Source: Bacilli bacterium
GTDB lineage: Bacteria > Bacillota > Bacilli > Alicyclobacillales > SLC66
Assembly (NCBI GenBank): GCA_013044175.1
Contig: JABEUY010000124.1
Span: 1 to 45,426 of the forward strand
Direction of reading: 5' to 3'
Length of the DNA stretch: 45,426 nt
Positions 8,303 to 18,842 of this stretch are shown here, in pieces (the stretch's first letter is position 1; each line of letters opens with the position of its first letter). The notes under the pieces are model-generated. The model was given only the letters and a program-made list of their open reading frames with translations. It searched no databases and was not told where the DNA came from. Made by a program: the position numbers and the translations under genes.

Positions 8303-9235
8303 CTACTTTCTCCAAGCTGCACCGATCAATTGTTCGACTTTCGCAACACCATGTTCTTTACACCAAGCTTCCATCTGTTCGATGATCGTCGGGCAAGCAT
8401 AGGGATCGGTAAAATTCGCTGTCCCGACTTGTACGGCACTCGCCCCTGCCATCAAAAATTCAATCGCATCTTCACCCGTTCGAATACCACCGATTCCGAT
8501 GACAGGTACGTGCACTTTTTGGGAAACTTCATACACCATACGCACCGCGACAGGTTTGACCGCAGGTCCAGATAAACCACCAATTCCGTTAGCGAGCAGT
8601 GGTCGTCTTTTCTCCAGATCAATTTGCATACCAATCAACGTATTGATCAGCGAAATCGCATCGGCACCCGCTTCTTCAACGGCCAGAGCCATCGAAACGA
8701 TATCGGTCACATTAGGCGAAAGTTTAACGATGACGGGAAAATGGGAGACCGCTTTGATCGCTTTAACCATCTCGCTTGCCATCATAGGATCAGTCCCAAA
8801 TTGAATACCACCGCACTTCACATTGGGACACGAGATATTCAGTTCAAGCATCGAGACAACTTCACTGCTATTAAGCGCTTTAACGACCTCGACGTAATCC
8901 TCGATCGCCGTACCAGCGACATTGACAATAACAGGTAACGTGCGAAAATCCTTAAGTCGTGGTAATTCATGAGCAAGCACAGCTTGTACCCCGGGGTTTT
9001 GCAAACCGATCGCATTTAACATACCTGCTGGAGTTTCAGCAATTCTCGGTGTCGGGTTACCTTGTCTTTCGTCGAGCGTCGTCGCTTTCACGACGATGGC
9101 ACCAAGCAGATTCAAATCATAAAACTGACGCATCTCTTCGCCAAAGGAGAAACAACCTGAAGCCGGCATGACAGGATTTTTGAGCATTTTGTGTAAAAAG
9201 GGGACACGGAGATCGACATGCGTTAATCGACTCAT
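8303..9235 (-). CDS. pyrD: Dihydroorotate dehydrogenase B, catalytic subunit (class 1B)
   Basis: Oxidises dihydroorotate to orotate using FMN, passing electrons to PyrK and NAD+. The 310-residue barrel has the class 1 catalytic cysteine C136 in ELNISCPN, the FMN motifs [13 protein letters not shown] and [12 protein letters not shown], and NTLIGM. The cysteine rather than serine base, together with the adjacent pyrK, marks class 1B, a cytoplasmic NAD-linked heterotetramer. Its ATG overlaps the pyrK stop (ATGA), so translation of the two subunits is likely coupled. Confidence 0.97.
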   Translation of the reverse strand: MSRLTHVDLRVPFLHKMLKNPVMPASGCFSFGEEMRQFYDLNLLGAIVVKATTLDERQGNPTPRIAETPAGMLNAIGLQNPGVQAVLAHELPRLKDFRTLPVIVNVAGTAIEDYVEVVKALNSSEVVSMLELNISCPNVKCGGIQFGTDPMMASEMVKAIKAVSHFPVIVKLSPNVTDIVSMALAVEEAGADAISLINTLIGMQIDLEKRRPLLANGIGGLSGPAVKPVAVRMVYEVSQKVHVPVIGIGGIRTGEDAIEFLMAGASAVQVGTANFTDPYACPTIIEQMEAWCKEHGVAKVEQLIGAAWRK

Positions 9236-10008
9236 GAGAACACCACCTCTTGCGCCAAAAAGACCGGACCTTCCTTACACGTCTTACGGTTCGTGACCTT
9301 TTGGTCGCGTTCGATCGGATGGACACAACCGACACAGATCCCAATCCCACAACCCATCCGTTCTTCTAGCGACAGATAACCCGGCACGTTATGAATCTGC
9401 ATCGTTTCTTTAACCGCTTTAAGCATTGGCGTAGGACCGCAAGCATAAAATCGCGAAGCGTCAGCACATAATGCCTCGGTCAACGCATCGGTGACCAAAC
9501 CCTCTTCGCCGATGGAACCATCTTGACTAAGAACGATCACATCGCCAAATTCAGCGAGTTCGTCAAGTAAGATCGCTTGTCTCTTAGAAGCAAAACCAAC
9601 TACCGACGTAATTTTCATTTGACGATTTCGAAGTTGGCGACCAAGTTCTACCATCGGGGGCACGCCAATGCCCCCGCCGATTAAAATCGCATGCTGATCC
9701 TCATCATGCATGGGAAAACCATGACCTAAAGGACCGATCACGTCAACCTGTTCGCCAGGTAACAGACGACTTAGCCGACGCGTACCTTCACCGCTTGCAC
9801 GGTATACAACCGTGATTTGTCTTTTTTTAAGATCGACTTTACAAATCGACAAAGGACGGCGCAAAGTGAAATCAAACGAATCGGTGATGCGAAAATGCAG
9901 AAATTGTCCTGGTTCATACCCTTTACGCAAATCACTTGGCGATTCTATCGTGATCGAAAAAAGTTGGTCGGCGATCGGGCGTTGCGACAATACTTTGACA
10001 AGACTCAT
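9232..10008 (-). CDS. pyrK: Dihydroorotate dehydrogenase B, electron-transfer subunit
   Basis: Carries FAD and a [2Fe-2S] cluster and passes electrons from PyrD to NAD+. The 258-residue protein has the ferredoxin-reductase FAD motif RPLS at 51-54, the NAD-binding GGGIGVPPM at 111-119, CGPTPM at 190-195, and the cluster cysteines C220, C225, C228 and C244 near the C-terminus. The start has a strong ribosome binding site (AAGGAGG) inside the carB-pyrK gap. It is coupled to pyrD by a four-base overlap. Confidence 0.97.
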   Translation of the reverse strand: MSLVKVLSQRPIADQLFSITIESPSDLRKGYEPGQFLHFRITDSFDFTLRRPLSICKVDLKKRQITVVYRASGEGTRRLSRLLPGEQVDVIGPLGHGFPMHDEDQHAILIGGGIGVPPMVELGRQLRNRQMKITSVVGFASKRQAILLDELAEFGDVIVLSQDGSIGEEGLVTDALTEALCADASRFYACGPTPMLKAVKETMQIHNVPGYLSLEERMGCGIGICVGCVHPIERDQKVTNRKTCKEGPVFLAQEVVFS

Positions 10009-10020
10009 CGTGTCGCCTCC

Positions 10021-13000
10021 TTAGCGTTTACCTGCTTTAAGCGGCGTGGTTGAAAAACGCAAAGCGGTCAATACATCGAAGACCGCTTTCGCTGTATCTA
10101 ACGAAGTCAAGCAAGGTATCGCGTGTTCAACAGCTTCGCGGCGAATTCGAAAACCATCGCGTTCCGGCTTACGTCCGCGCGTCAAGGTATTAATGACCAT
10201 CGTCGCTTCGCCTTTTCGGATCAATTCCAAAAGTGTCGCTTCACCGGATGAAATTTTACTGACCACTTTAGCGGCAATGCCATAGCGTTCTAAGAAACTT
10301 GCAGTACCTTCTGTCGCGTACAGTTGAAACCCAAGTGTAGATAATCCGCGTAAAATCGGTAAGGCTTCTTCCTTATCTTTATCGGCGATCGTCGTAATGA
10401 TCGCACCGCGATCAGGAAAACGAAAGCCTGCAGCAAGCATGCCTTTATAGAGCGCTTTTGAGAAGGTAGTATCGGTACCCATCACTTCACCTGTCGATTT
10501 CATTTCAGGGCCAAGGGTCACATCCACTTCGCGCAATTTAGCAAACGAAAAGACAGGTACTTTCACCGAGACGAGATCAGCTACGGGTGCAATCCCCGTC
10601 TGATAACCTAGATCAAAAAGTCGTTTGCCCATCACCGCTTGCATCGCGACATCAACCATAGGGATACCTGTCACTTTACTTAAGAACGGCACAGTGCGTG
10701 AAGAGCGCGGATTGACTTCCAGAACATACGCCTGTCCAGCGTGTACTACAAATTGGATATTAAGCAGACCGATTACATTTAGATTACGCGCAATCGCAAT
10801 CGTGTCTTCGATGATTTTACGCTGTAATTCCTCACTGAGGGACTGTGCCGGATAGACGGCGATCGAGTCTCCAGAATGGACGCCAGCGCGTTCGACATGT
10901 TCCATAATGCCAGGAATGACAACCGTCTCCCCATCGGAAATCGCGTCAACTTCGACCTCCACACCGGTGAGATAGCGGTCGATCAAGACAGGATGCTCAG
11001 CCGAAGCTCGTACCGCTTCATGCATATAATCTTCAAGTTCATTTTGCGCGTACACGATTTGCATAGCACGTCCGCCAAGTACATAAGAAGGTCTTACCAA
11101 GACAGGATAGGAAAGCTTATTCGCAGCGACAATCGCTTCTTGCAAATTGGTCACCGCAAAACCTTCCGGACGTAAAATGCCAAGTTGCGACAATAACGCA
11201 TCAAACTTTTCACGATTTTCAGCGCGATCGATATCTTCCACACTCGTACCTAAAATCTTCACGCCGCGCTTAGCCAGCGGTGCCGCGAGATTGATCGCCG
11301 TCTGACCACCAAACTGAACGATCACGCCGATCGGATTTTCCCGTTCGATGATGTGCATCACATCTTCGACAAAAAGCGGTTCAAAATAGAGACGACTGGA
11401 CATATTGAAATCGGTCGACACGGTTTCCGGATTGTTATTGATGACGATCGATTCATAATCATGCTCGCGCAAAGCCAAGGAAGCGTGTACCGAACAGTAA
11501 TCAAACTCAATCCCTTGACCGATACGAATCGGACCTGAACCAAGAACGACTACCTTATCGGTCGTTGAAGCTATGACTTCATCTTCTTGCTCATAAGAAG
11601 AGTAGTAGTAAGGGGTTTGTGCATGAAATTCTGCAGCACACGTATCGACCATCTTGTAGACAGGAACGATGCCCAATGTTTTTCGCCGCTGTTCAATCCC
11701 CTCTAACGATTGCCCGGACAAACGAGCAACGTATCGATCAGGAAAACCATTGCGTTTTGCCTGGTACAAAACGTCATCATCTAAGTTTTCTTTGACCTTT
11801 GCCGCTACAGCAAGAATATGCATAAATTTATAGAGGAAAAAAGGATCCATACGCGTGAGGGCGTACAAGGAATCGACTGAATGACCGCGCGCTAATAATT
11901 CCACCATGATAAATAGCCGTTCATCATCCGGTTTTTTTGCCCGACTGAGTAATACTTCATCCGATAATGTGCGTAGATACGGCAATTCCAAGGAGTCTAG
12001 TCCGATCTCAAGCGAACGAACAGCTTTCATGATCGATTCTTCAAACGTACGGCCTAGTGCCATCACTTCACCCGTTGCCTTCATTTGCGTACCGAGATGT
12101 CTTTCGGCACTTGAAAATTTATCAAAAGGCCAGCGTGGGATTTTCGTCACCACATAATCGAGTGCAGGTTCGAAACAGGCATACGTTTGCCCAGTAATCG
12201 GATTGATCAATTCATCTAAGGTGTAGCCTAATGCAATTTTTGCTGCCATTTTTGCGATCGGATACCCTGTAGCTTTTGAAGCGAGCGCACTCGAACGACT
12301 GACACGCGGATTGACTTCGATGACGTAATACTGTTTAGAAAGCGGATCGAGTGCAAACTGAATATTGCACCCACCTTCAATGCCTAGCGCGCGAATGATC
12401 CGTAACGATGCTGCGCGAAGCATCTGATACTCTTGATCGGTCAACGTCTGGCTCGGAGCGACAACGATCGAATCACCCGTATGCACACCAACAGGATCGA
12501 TATTTTCCATATTACAAATGACGATACAATTATCCGCGTGATCACGCATGACTTCATATTCGAGTTCTTTATACCCTGCAATACTGCGTTCAACAAGAAT
12601 TTGATGAATCGGCGACAGAGCAAGACCTAAAGAAACAAGCGAATTATATTCATCTAACGTCGTTGCGATGCCACCGCCAGTACCGCCTAGCGTATAAGCT
12701 GGGCGAATGATGATCGGAAGGCCGATCGCTTCAAGGAACGCCTTCGCTTCTTCCTCATTGGTCACGATGGCGCTATCAGGGATGGGTTCGCCAAGTTCTT
12801 GCATTAATGAGCGAAACTGATCACGGTCTTCTGCCATTTTAATCGAGGCAAGCGATGTACCTAATAGACGAACATTTTGTTCATCAAGAACGCCCGATTC
12901 GGCCAGTGCGACAGCAAGGTTTAAACCTGTCTGACCACCGAGCGTAGCGACGAGACCATCTGGTCGCTCTTTGCGTATAATTTGAGACAGAAAATCGACA

Positions 13001-13209
13001 TTAAGCGGTTCTACATAGACGCGATCTGCAATTTCTGGGTCGGTCATAATCGTCGCTGGATTGGAATTGACGAGAATGACACGCACGCCTTCATCTTTTA
13101 ATGACTGGCAAGCTTGTGTTCCCGCATAGTCAAATTCTGCTGCTTGTCCGATAACGATCGGACCAGAACCGATCACCATAATCGATTTGATATCATCATG
13201 CTTTGGCAA
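10021..13209 (-). CDS. carB: Carbamoyl-phosphate synthase large subunit
   Basis: Makes carbamoyl phosphate from bicarbonate, ammonia from CarA and two ATP. The 1062-residue protein is the usual duplicated ATP-grasp synthetase, each half starting with a GSGPI.IGQ nucleotide motif (near residues 13 and about 560), followed by the oligomerisation region and a C-terminal MGS-like regulatory domain (from about 930). Its length matches the pyrimidine-type enzyme of Bacilli. The start overlaps the carA end by 14 bases. Membership of the pyr operon points to the pyrimidine-specific rather than arginine-specific enzyme. Confidence 0.97.
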   Translation of the reverse strand: MPKHDDIKSIMVIGSGPIVIGQAAEFDYAGTQACQSLKDEGVRVILVNSNPATIMTDPEIADRVYVEPLNVDFLSQIIRKERPDGLVATLGGQTGLNLAVALAESGVLDEQNVRLLGTSLASIKMAEDRDQFRSLMQELGEPIPDSAIVTNEEEAKAFLEAIGLPIIIRPAYTLGGTGGGIATTLDEYNSLVSLGLALSPIHQILVERSIAGYKELEYEVMRDHADNCIVICNMENIDPVGVHTGDSIVVAPSQTLTDQEYQMLRAASLRIIRALGIEGGCNIQFALDPLSKQYYVIEVNPRVSRSSALASKATGYPIAKMAAKIALGYTLDELINPITGQTYACFEPALDYVVTKIPRWPFDKFSSAERHLGTQMKATGEVMALGRTFEESIMKAVRSLEIGLDSLELPYLRTLSDEVLLSRAKKPDDERLFIMVELLARGHSVDSLYALTRMDPFFLYKFMHILAVAAKVKENLDDDVLYQAKRNGFPDRYVARLSGQSLEGIEQRRKTLGIVPVYKMVDTCAAEFHAQTPYYYSSYEQEDEVIASTTDKVVVLGSGPIRIGQGIEFDYCSVHASLALREHDYESIVINNNPETVSTDFNMSSRLYFEPLFVEDVMHIIERENPIGVIVQFGGQTAINLAAPLAKRGVKILGTSVEDIDRAENREKFDALLSQLGILRPEGFAVTNLQEAIVAANKLSYPVLVRPSYVLGGRAMQIVYAQNELEDYMHEAVRASAEHPVLIDRYLTGVEVEVDAISDGETVVIPGIMEHVERAGVHSGDSIAVYPAQSLSEELQRKIIEDTIAIARNLNVIGLLNIQFVVHAGQAYVLEVNPRSSRTVPFLSKVTGIPMVDVAMQAVMGKRLFDLGYQTGIAPVADLVSVKVPVFSFAKLREVDVTLGPEMKSTGEVMGTDTTFSKALYKGMLAAGFRFPDRGAIITTIADKDKEEALPILRGLSTLGFQLYATEGTASFLERYGIAAKVVSKISSGEATLLELIRKGEATMVINTLTRGRKPERDGFRIRREAVEHAIPCLTSLDTAKAVFDVLTALRFSTTPLKAGKR

Positions 13210-14293
13210 CGTGCTTGCCCCCTTCCCAAAACGCTTCGATCATCGTCAGAAAATCATCAAAGAGATAGTCACTATCATCCGGACCAGGTCGAGCTTCTGG
13301 ATGATACTGTACGGAAAATGCGGCATGTACCGCGTGACGCACGCCCTCGACAGTGCCATCATTTTGATTGATATGCGTCAACTGAAGATCGGTACCGATC
13401 AATGATTTTTCTTTCACGACATACCCATGATTTTGCGAGGTGATAAAAACGCGACCACTGCGCAAATCTTTGACCGGATGATTCGCACCGCGATGACCAA
13501 ATTGCAATTTCTCCGTCGTCGCTCCACAAGCGAGTGATAAGAGTTGATGCCCCATACAAATACCAAACATCGGGATTTGACCGATCAATTGCTTAATCAC
13601 CTCAACGATCGGTAGAAGATCTTCTGGATCGCCAGGGCCGTTACTTAACATGATTCCTTTTGGTTTCCAAGCAAGAATTTCTTCACGTGTCGAGAAAGCT
13701 GGTAAAACCACGATATCGCAACCGCGTTCGCGCAAGGAGCGAAGAGTTCCCATTTTCGTCCCAAAATCGAGCAATACGATGCGATCGCCATCAGCAGGAA
13801 CGCGATAGGCCGACTTGGTCGTGACTTGTGCCACTTGATCATGTGCTAGGTCAAACGCATTGACGCGAGCTACTAATTCTTCAAGTGGTGTAGCTTGCGT
13901 AGTAATGACACCGCGCATCGTACCGTGTACACGCAAAATTCTCGTAAGGCGCCTCGTGTCGATGCCTTCGATCCCGATGACATTTTCACGCTTTAAATAG
14001 GCGTCAAGCGAATCTTGGCTACGGTAATGACTTGGATGTTTTGCGGCTTCACGCACGACAAAACCGCGCACATGCGATTTCGTACTTTCAATATCGTCCA
14101 TATTACAACCATAATTGCCGACTAAAGGATATGTCATCGTCACGATCTGGCCACAATAGGAGGGATCCGTCAGTACCTCTTGGTAGCCAGCCATGCCGGT
14201 GTTAAAAACGACTTCGCCAAATGATTCTCCCGTCGCACCAAAACTTTCGCCTTCAAACCAAGAGCCATCTTCTAATACCAACCGAGCTTTCAT
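13196..14293 (-). CDS. carA: Carbamoyl-phosphate synthase small (glutaminase) subunit
   Basis: Hydrolyses glutamine and channels ammonia to CarB. The 365-residue protein has the N-terminal CPSase small domain ([15 protein letters not shown]) and a class I glutamine amidotransferase domain with the nucleophile C246 in GICMGHQ and the H331/E333 pair in [12 protein letters not shown]. It is 12 bases after pyrC and overlaps carB by 14 bases, so the two subunits should be made in balance. Confidence 0.97.
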   Translation of the reverse strand: MKARLVLEDGSWFEGESFGATGESFGEVVFNTGMAGYQEVLTDPSYCGQIVTMTYPLVGNYGCNMDDIESTKSHVRGFVVREAAKHPSHYRSQDSLDAYLKRENVIGIEGIDTRRLTRILRVHGTMRGVITTQATPLEELVARVNAFDLAHDQVAQVTTKSAYRVPADGDRIVLLDFGTKMGTLRSLRERGCDIVVLPAFSTREEILAWKPKGIMLSNGPGDPEDLLPIVEVIKQLIGQIPMFGICMGHQLLSLACGATTEKLQFGHRGANHPVKDLRSGRVFITSQNHGYVVKEKSLIGTDLQLTHINQNDGTVEGVRHAVHAAFSVQYHPEARPGPDDSDYLFDDFLTMIEAFWEGGKHVAKA

Positions 14294-14305
14294 CTTCCAT
14301 CTCCT

Positions 14306-15586
14306 TTACGCCATGCTGTCATGGACTAGATTTCCGGCATGATACGTGAGTATCGGCCAGCCATACAATGAACGACCAGCAAAGGGGGTGACTTTACCTT
14401 TAGACTTGAATTTGCGCGGATTGACGATGCGCGGTGTATATGGATCAAGAACCGTCAGATCAGCACGCGAACCAACGATCAGTTGCCCGCCATCAAGATG
14501 GAACAACTTTGCCGGTAAAGTCGACATACGCTCCACCAATTCAGCGAGCGTCATCAGACCACTATGAACAAAACTGGTATAAAGAAGCGGCAGACTGATT
14601 TCAATACCCGTAAAGCCATTCGGTGCTTTTTCTAATGATTGTGCCTTTTCTTCTTCACTGTGTGGCGCGTGATCGGTAGCGATCACATCGAGCGTACCAT
14701 CGAAAAAGCCGCGCACACACGCCAATCGATCGATTTCATCACGCAATGGCGGATTCACTTTGCCATGCGTACCAAGTTGTTTTACGACTTGGTCATTGAG
14801 TAACAGATGGTGTGGAGCGACTTCACCAGTAACTCGGATTCCCCTTCGTTTGGCATCAGCGATTAAGGATACGGCTGATTCTGGGCTGACATGGCAGATA
14901 TGTACATGTGCCCCCGTCGCTTGTGCGAGAACGATATCTCGAGCGATCATCACCGATTCGGCTTCCGTCGGTATCCCTTCAACACCAAGAAGGCGCGAGA
15001 TCTCCCCTTCATGCATAACGCCTTTTTTAGATAGCGTTTCGTCCTCCGCATGGACAGCGATTAACGAATTTAACTTTTTCGCAGCAAGTAATGCCTTTTT
15101 CATCATCTCTGCCGATTGAACACCGCGTCCATCATCGGAAAATGCGATGGCACCCGCTTCATACAGTGCCTGAAAATCGGTGAGTTCTTCTCCTTTTAAC
15201 CCTTTGGTTACCGCAGCAATCGGATGCACTTGCGCATAGCCATGGCGTTTCGCCTCTTCGATGACATAGCGCACGATCTCAGGATCGTCCGTAACAGGCG
15301 ATGTATTGGGCATCGGACAGATCTGCGAAAAACCGCCAGCTGCCGCCGCCATGGTTCCTGTAGCGATCGTTTCTTTATGCGTATAACCCGGTTCACGTAA
15401 GTGAACATGAACATCAATCAACCCTGGTACGACATACAGATCGGTAAGATCACGTACTTGATGATTCCCTCTTGGCAAGGCAACACCCATCGCGACAATC
15501 CGATCACCTTCTAACAAAATGTCTTGACGTGTTACTGACTTTGCGATCGGATCGACGACAAAGCCATTCGTCAACAAAATGCCCAT
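14306..15586 (-). CDS. pyrC: Dihydroorotase
   Basis: Cyclises carbamoyl aspartate to dihydroorotate. The 426-residue amidohydrolase has the zinc ligands H60 and H62 in DVHVHLREPG, a DDGRGV segment, HAED and the catalytic aspartate region ATDHAPH. It is the class I (longer) type found in Bacilli. The ATG at 15586 lies eight bases after AAGGAG; the GTG three codons upstream overlaps that ribosome binding site and is unlikely. Confidence 0.97.
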   Translation of the reverse strand: MGILLTNGFVVDPIAKSVTRQDILLEGDRIVAMGVALPRGNHQVRDLTDLYVVPGLIDVHVHLREPGYTHKETIATGTMAAAAGGFSQICPMPNTSPVTDDPEIVRYVIEEAKRHGYAQVHPIAAVTKGLKGEELTDFQALYEAGAIAFSDDGRGVQSAEMMKKALLAAKKLNSLIAVHAEDETLSKKGVMHEGEISRLLGVEGIPTEAESVMIARDIVLAQATGAHVHICHVSPESAVSLIADAKRRGIRVTGEVAPHHLLLNDQVVKQLGTHGKVNPPLRDEIDRLACVRGFFDGTLDVIATDHAPHSEEEKAQSLEKAPNGFTGIEISLPLLYTSFVHSGLMTLAELVERMSTLPAKLFHLDGGQLIVGSRADLTVLDPYTPRIVNPRKFKSKGKVTPFAGRSLYGWPILTYHAGNLVHDSMA

Positions 15587-15604
15587 GGTATTCACTCCTT
15601 AGCT

Positions 15605-16519
15605 TCAACGTTGTAAGGCATCTTCAAGCAGTGCCATTCGAACAGGAACGCCATAGTGCGATTGTCGAAAATAGGCGGCACGCGGATCCTGATCGACGTC
15701 TTTAGCGATTTCATTAAGACGGGGCAGTGGATGCATGATAATCGATTTTTGCGGTACGATCGCCATGAGTTTGGTATCGATTAGATAAGCATTTTTAACC
15801 TCTTCATATTCATTTTGTGAGGTAAAACGTTCTTTTTGAACGCGCGTTTGGTATAAGACATCAGCTTGTTTCGCTGCGATTTCAAGATTTTTCTCCCACT
15901 CGATCGTCACGCCACGCGCTTTAGCGTAATCGCTGATATCCGTCGGCAATTGCGTCGCTTCCGGTGCCGTGCAGATCAATCGGATGTTCGTAAAATTGCT
16001 AAGCAGATAGACTAGCGAATGAACGGTACGCCCATACATCAAATCGCCGATTAACGTGACGGTCAGATCATTGACGCGGCCGATTTCACGATAGATCGTG
16101 TAAAGGTCGAGCAGCGCTTGTGAGGGATGTTCTCCTGCTCCATCACCTGCCGATAAGATCGGTACTTGACTGACCGAAGCGGCTCTGGCTGCTGCACCGA
16201 TCTCATGGTGACGAATTACGATCACATCGGCATAACCGCTGACCACACGTATCGTATCTTCAAGCGTCTCTCCTTTGATCGCAGAAGAAAATTCCCTGGC
16301 ATTCTCCGTACTGATAACTTGTCCGCCAAGGCGTAACATCGCCGTTTCAAAAGAAAGACGCGTACGCGTTGACGGTTCAAAAAAAAGCGCCGCCATAATC
16401 TTACCTTTTAATCGATCTTGTGCACCTTCTTGTAAACGGGTTTGCATCTGATCGATTTTTGGCAAAAGATCATAGAGCGCTTGTTGCGTGAATGACTTAG
16501 CACTGATGACATGATGCAT
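15605..16519 (-). CDS. pyrB: Aspartate carbamoyltransferase catalytic subunit
   Basis: Condenses carbamoyl phosphate with aspartate, the first committed pyrimidine step. The 304-residue protein has the carbamoyl-phosphate motif STRTR at 50-54 and HPLPRLNEI near 262. No pyrI regulatory subunit is present, as in other Bacilli, so control is expected at the PyrR attenuator and not by allostery. It starts 21 bases after pyrR with no second attenuator in between and no pyrP uracil permease gene, which B. subtilis has at this point. Confidence 0.97.
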   Translation of the reverse strand: MHHVISAKSFTQQALYDLLPKIDQMQTRLQEGAQDRLKGKIMAALFFEPSTRTRLSFETAMLRLGGQVISTENAREFSSAIKGETLEDTIRVVSGYADVIVIRHHEIGAAARAASVSQVPILSAGDGAGEHPSQALLDLYTIYREIGRVNDLTVTLIGDLMYGRTVHSLVYLLSNFTNIRLICTAPEATQLPTDISDYAKARGVTIEWEKNLEIAAKQADVLYQTRVQKERFTSQNEYEEVKNAYLIDTKLMAIVPQKSIIMHPLPRLNEIAKDVDQDPRAAYFRQSHYGVPVRMALLEDALQR

Positions 16520-16540
16520 AGAGAAACCCCCTCATGAAGT

Positions 16541-17092
16541 TCATTTTTTGAGGAAAACCGTATCGAGCGCATCGACTTCTTTCATGTTGACGACGACGCG
16601 TTCACTTTTCGCTGTTGGGATGTTTTTACCGATATAATCTGGGCGAATCGGCAATTCACGATGACCGCGATCAATCAATACGGCCAATTGAATTAAGGAG
16701 GGACGTGCCGTACTGGTCAGCGCATCTAAAGCTGCTCGAACTGTTCGTCCTGTGAATAAGACGTCATCCACTAAGATAATCGTTTTATTCTCAATCGCCT
16801 GCGCAAATGCATGTCCCAAAGTGGCATGCGATTTCACTTCCTCCGTGCTTTGGCGATGACGATCGTCGCGAAAATGAGAGACGTCGACTTCATACCAACT
16901 GATCTCACGCTTTTCAACTTCACTAATCTTATCGGCAAGGCGCTTGGCAAGATAGGCACCACGCGTCTTGATGCCGCACAAGACAAGATCATCAAGATCA
17001 GGTACACGCTCGATGATCTCATACGCAATCCGCGAGATAGCGCGACGCATCGCGTCACCATCAAGCAACGTGATCATCCCTTGTTCGGTCAT
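16541..17092 (-). CDS. pyrR: PyrR, pyr operon attenuation regulator / uracil phosphoribosyltransferase
   Basis: A UMP-sensing RNA-binding protein that stabilises an anti-antiterminator hairpin in the pyr leader; many homologues also have weak uracil phosphoribosyltransferase activity. The 183-residue protein has the PRPP loop ILVDDVLFTGRT at 106-117 and a basic region with H73 and R75-R80. The start is set by GGAGGTGAGAGC just before the ATG at 17092; a longer upstream frame would run through the terminator. Its own leader carries one PyrR site, so it should repress itself and the eight following genes. Confidence 0.97.
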   Translation of the reverse strand: MTEQGMITLLDGDAMRRAISRIAYEIIERVPDLDDLVLCGIKTRGAYLAKRLADKISEVEKREISWYEVDVSHFRDDRHRQSTEEVKSHATLGHAFAQAIENKTIILVDDVLFTGRTVRAALDALTSTARPSLIQLAVLIDRGHRELPIRPDYIGKNIPTAKSERVVVNMKEVDALDTVFLKK

Positions 17093-17118
17093 GCTCTCAC
17101 CTCCAGAAACGTCAGACC

Positions 17119-17149
17119 AAAAAAGCCACCCTCCAAGGAAGGTGGCTTT
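17119..17149 (-). terminator. Intrinsic terminator of the pyr attenuator
   Basis: On the minus strand AAAGCCACC and GGTGGCTTT form a 9-bp stem, extended by partial pairing of TTCC with GGA, followed by a run of six T. It lies 27 bases before the pyrR start and after the PyrR-binding hairpin, the standard position for the attenuator's terminator. Confidence 0.9.
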
Positions 17150-17187
17150 CGATGGCATAAAAAGACTATGCCGATCCTGTCTCCGTT

Positions 17188-17222
17188 TCCTTGCAAGTCT
17201 CTCGGTACTCGCTTAAAGGACT
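17188..17222 (-). promoter_or_regulatory. PyrR-binding hairpin (anti-antiterminator) in the pyr leader
   Basis: In RNA sense it reads AGUCCUUUAA, then GCGAGU, loop ACCGAGAG, ACUUGC and AAGGA. The outer stem GUCCUU/AAGGA and upper stem GC.AGU/ACU.GC enclose a purine-rich CCGAGAG loop, closely matching the known Bacillus PyrR recognition element. It starts a few bases after the expected transcript start. When UMP-bound PyrR holds it, the downstream terminator would form. A small GGCATA/TATGCC hairpin lies between the two. Confidence 0.88.
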
Positions 17223-17236
17223 GACTAATTTACGTT

Positions 17237-17265
17237 AGTATAGCAAAGCAACAAGGTTCGGTCAA
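17237..17265 (-). promoter_or_regulatory. Sigma-A promoter of the pyr operon
   Basis: Minus-strand TTGACC (17265-17260), 17-base spacer, TATACT (17242-17237), with an extended TGn just before the -10. The -35 overlaps the rluD stop codon. The predicted transcript start near 17230 gives a leader of about 138 bases before pyrR. Confidence 0.9.
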
Positions 17266-18212
17266 TCAATCGGCAAGGAAAATCGACGTTCAATTTCGCT
17301 CTTTACGTCTTGTAAGGCTTGTGGCATCGGTGTTTCAAATTCAAGGTACTCGCCAGTACGCGGATGATGAAACCCGATCATTTTAGCATGTAAAAATTGG
17401 CCATGTAAGGCGAAAGGATCTTTCGTGTGATAAACAAAATCACCGACGAGTGGATGTCCAATATAGGAAAGATGAACGCGAATCTGGTGCGTTCGACCCG
17501 TTTCTAAACGAAGTTCAAGAAAAGTAAAATCAGCAAACCTTTCTTTCACGCGAAAATGCGTAATCGCTTCTTTCCCATCGCCCTCACGTACGACAGCCAT
17601 GCGTTGTCTTTGATGGACATCGCGGCCGATCGGCGCTTCAATTCTACCCACCGCATGCGCCACGTTCCCATGTACCATCGCTTCATACAGACGTTTCACC
17701 GTATGCTCTTTAAGTTGCGCCGAAAGACCTTGATGCGCCAAATCCGTTTTGGCAATCAATAGCAGTCCACTCGTATCTTTATCGATCCGATGCACGATAC
17801 CAGGACGTAAAGTACCACCGATGCCCGCTAGATCGCGCACATGGTGTAAGACAGCAGCGACAAGCGTTCCCTTTTCATGACCCGCTCCCGGATGTACAAC
17901 CATACCGCGCGGTTTATCGACCACTAACAGATCGGCATCTTCATAGACGATCGTAATCGGAATCGCCTCAGGTTCGACATCGAGAATAGCCGGTGGTGGC
18001 AAGATCACTTCAAGTCGATCACCAAGATGAACTTTCTTACTGCTTTGTTTGACGATACGCCCATTCATGCTGATGTTCCCCTGATCGAGGAGAGACTGCA
18101 AAAAAGTGCGTGAAAAATCAAATTGAACGGCGAGGTACTTATCAATGCGTTCGCCGTCTTGTTCACAAATACACACCAATTTATCTTCTTCACTGGATTC
18201 CCATAATGACAT
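17262..18212 (-). CDS. rluD: 23S rRNA pseudouridine synthase (RluD/YlyB family)
   Basis: Predicted to convert uridines in 23S rRNA to pseudouridine. The 316-residue protein has an N-terminal S4 RNA-binding domain (about 20-70) and the RluA-family catalytic domain with the nucleophile D144 in HRIDKDTSGLL, followed by ETGRTHQIRVH. AGGAG lies eight bases before the ATG. It begins three bases after lspA, the same pairing as lspA-ylyB in B. subtilis. The exact target sites are inferred from the family. Confidence 0.94.
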   Translation of the reverse strand: MSLWESSEEDKLVCICEQDGERIDKYLAVQFDFSRTFLQSLLDQGNISMNGRIVKQSSKKVHLGDRLEVILPPPAILDVEPEAIPITIVYEDADLLVVDKPRGMVVHPGAGHEKGTLVAAVLHHVRDLAGIGGTLRPGIVHRIDKDTSGLLLIAKTDLAHQGLSAQLKEHTVKRLYEAMVHGNVAHAVGRIEAPIGRDVHQRQRMAVVREGDGKEAITHFRVKERFADFTFLELRLETGRTHQIRVHLSYIGHPLVGDFVYHTKDPFALHGQFLHAKMIGFHHPRTGEYLEFETPMPQALQDVKSEIERRFSLPID

Positions 18213-18215
18213 GAT

Positions 18216-18674
18216 CTATTCTCCTGGAGATGAAACGTTTTGTTTTTTACGCCATGAGCGAAGGACGAGGATAAACAGCGCGATCACAATCGAGCTATCC
18301 GCAAGATTAAAAACAGGAAAACGGATAAAAGTAAGATAAATGTAGTCGATCACATAGCCATGCCAGACGCGATCGATCAAATTACCTAACGCACCACCCA
18401 GTAACAACCCTAAGGTAACTTGCAACCCGCGTTGACCTTTTGCAAACTTACGATCGACAATCACGATCACCATAGCAACGACCGCAGCAACAAGAATCAA
18501 AAAAATTTGATCATTGAGCAAAAGGCTAAAGGCGGCTCCCGTGTTACGAACATAAAGAATCTGTAAAATGCCTTCCCAAATCGTATAACCTGTCCCAACG
18601 GTTAAATGCGTATTGACAAGCCATTTAATCCACTGGTCCAGCGTGATAACGATCAATGCTACGATGTAAACCAA
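18216..18674 (-). CDS. lspA: Lipoprotein signal peptidase (signal peptidase II)
   Basis: Membrane aspartic protease that removes the signal peptide of diacylated prolipoproteins. The 152-residue protein has four membrane segments and the conserved motifs RNTGAAFS (43-50), GNLIDR, the catalytic D110 (VIDYI) and D126 (NLADSS). I chose a TTG start at 18674 because GAGGGGG precedes it by seven bases and the product then has the usual length; the upstream ATG at 18746 would lie before the likely promoter. It forms a two-gene unit with rluD. Confidence 0.95.
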   Translation of the reverse strand: MVYIVALIVITLDQWIKWLVNTHLTVGTGYTIWEGILQILYVRNTGAAFSLLLNDQIFLILVAAVVAMVIVIVDRKFAKGQRGLQVTLGLLLGGALGNLIDRVWHGYVIDYIYLTFIRFPVFNLADSSIVIALFILVLRSWRKKQNVSSPGE

Positions 18675-18698
18675 GTCCGCGCCCCCTCGTCTTTTATC

Positions 18699-18728
18699 AT
18701 CGTACCATGCTCGATCAAGTAGGGACAA
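18699..18728 (-). promoter_or_regulatory. Candidate promoter of lspA-rluD
   Basis: Minus-strand TTGTCC (18728-18723), 18-base spacer, TACGAT (18704-18699) with TGG immediately before it (extended -10). It would place the transcript start near 18692, leaving just enough leader for the ribosome binding site of the TTG start. Confidence 0.5.
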
Positions 18729-18787
18729 GTTTTTTGCAAAATGCATCGGGTTGTCAAAAGAAGTTCAAATCATAGCCGTCAAAAGTC

Positions 18788-18816
18788 TTGTCAATAGTCT
18801 AAATGGATGGGATAGT
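18788..18816 (+). promoter_or_regulatory. Candidate promoter of the small membrane-protein gene
   Basis: TTGTCA (18788-18793), a 17-base spacer, then GATAGT (18811-18816) preceded by TGG. It is well placed, 27 bases before the small gene's ATG, and divergent from the lspA promoter. Confidence 0.5.
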
Positions 18817-18842
18817 AGTAATAACACGGAAGGGGAAATACT

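Noticed and set aside
18753-18794. Direct repeats of GTCAAAAG/GTCAA between lspA and the small gene
   Set aside because: Only three short, unevenly spaced copies; likely chance in an AT-rich promoter region.
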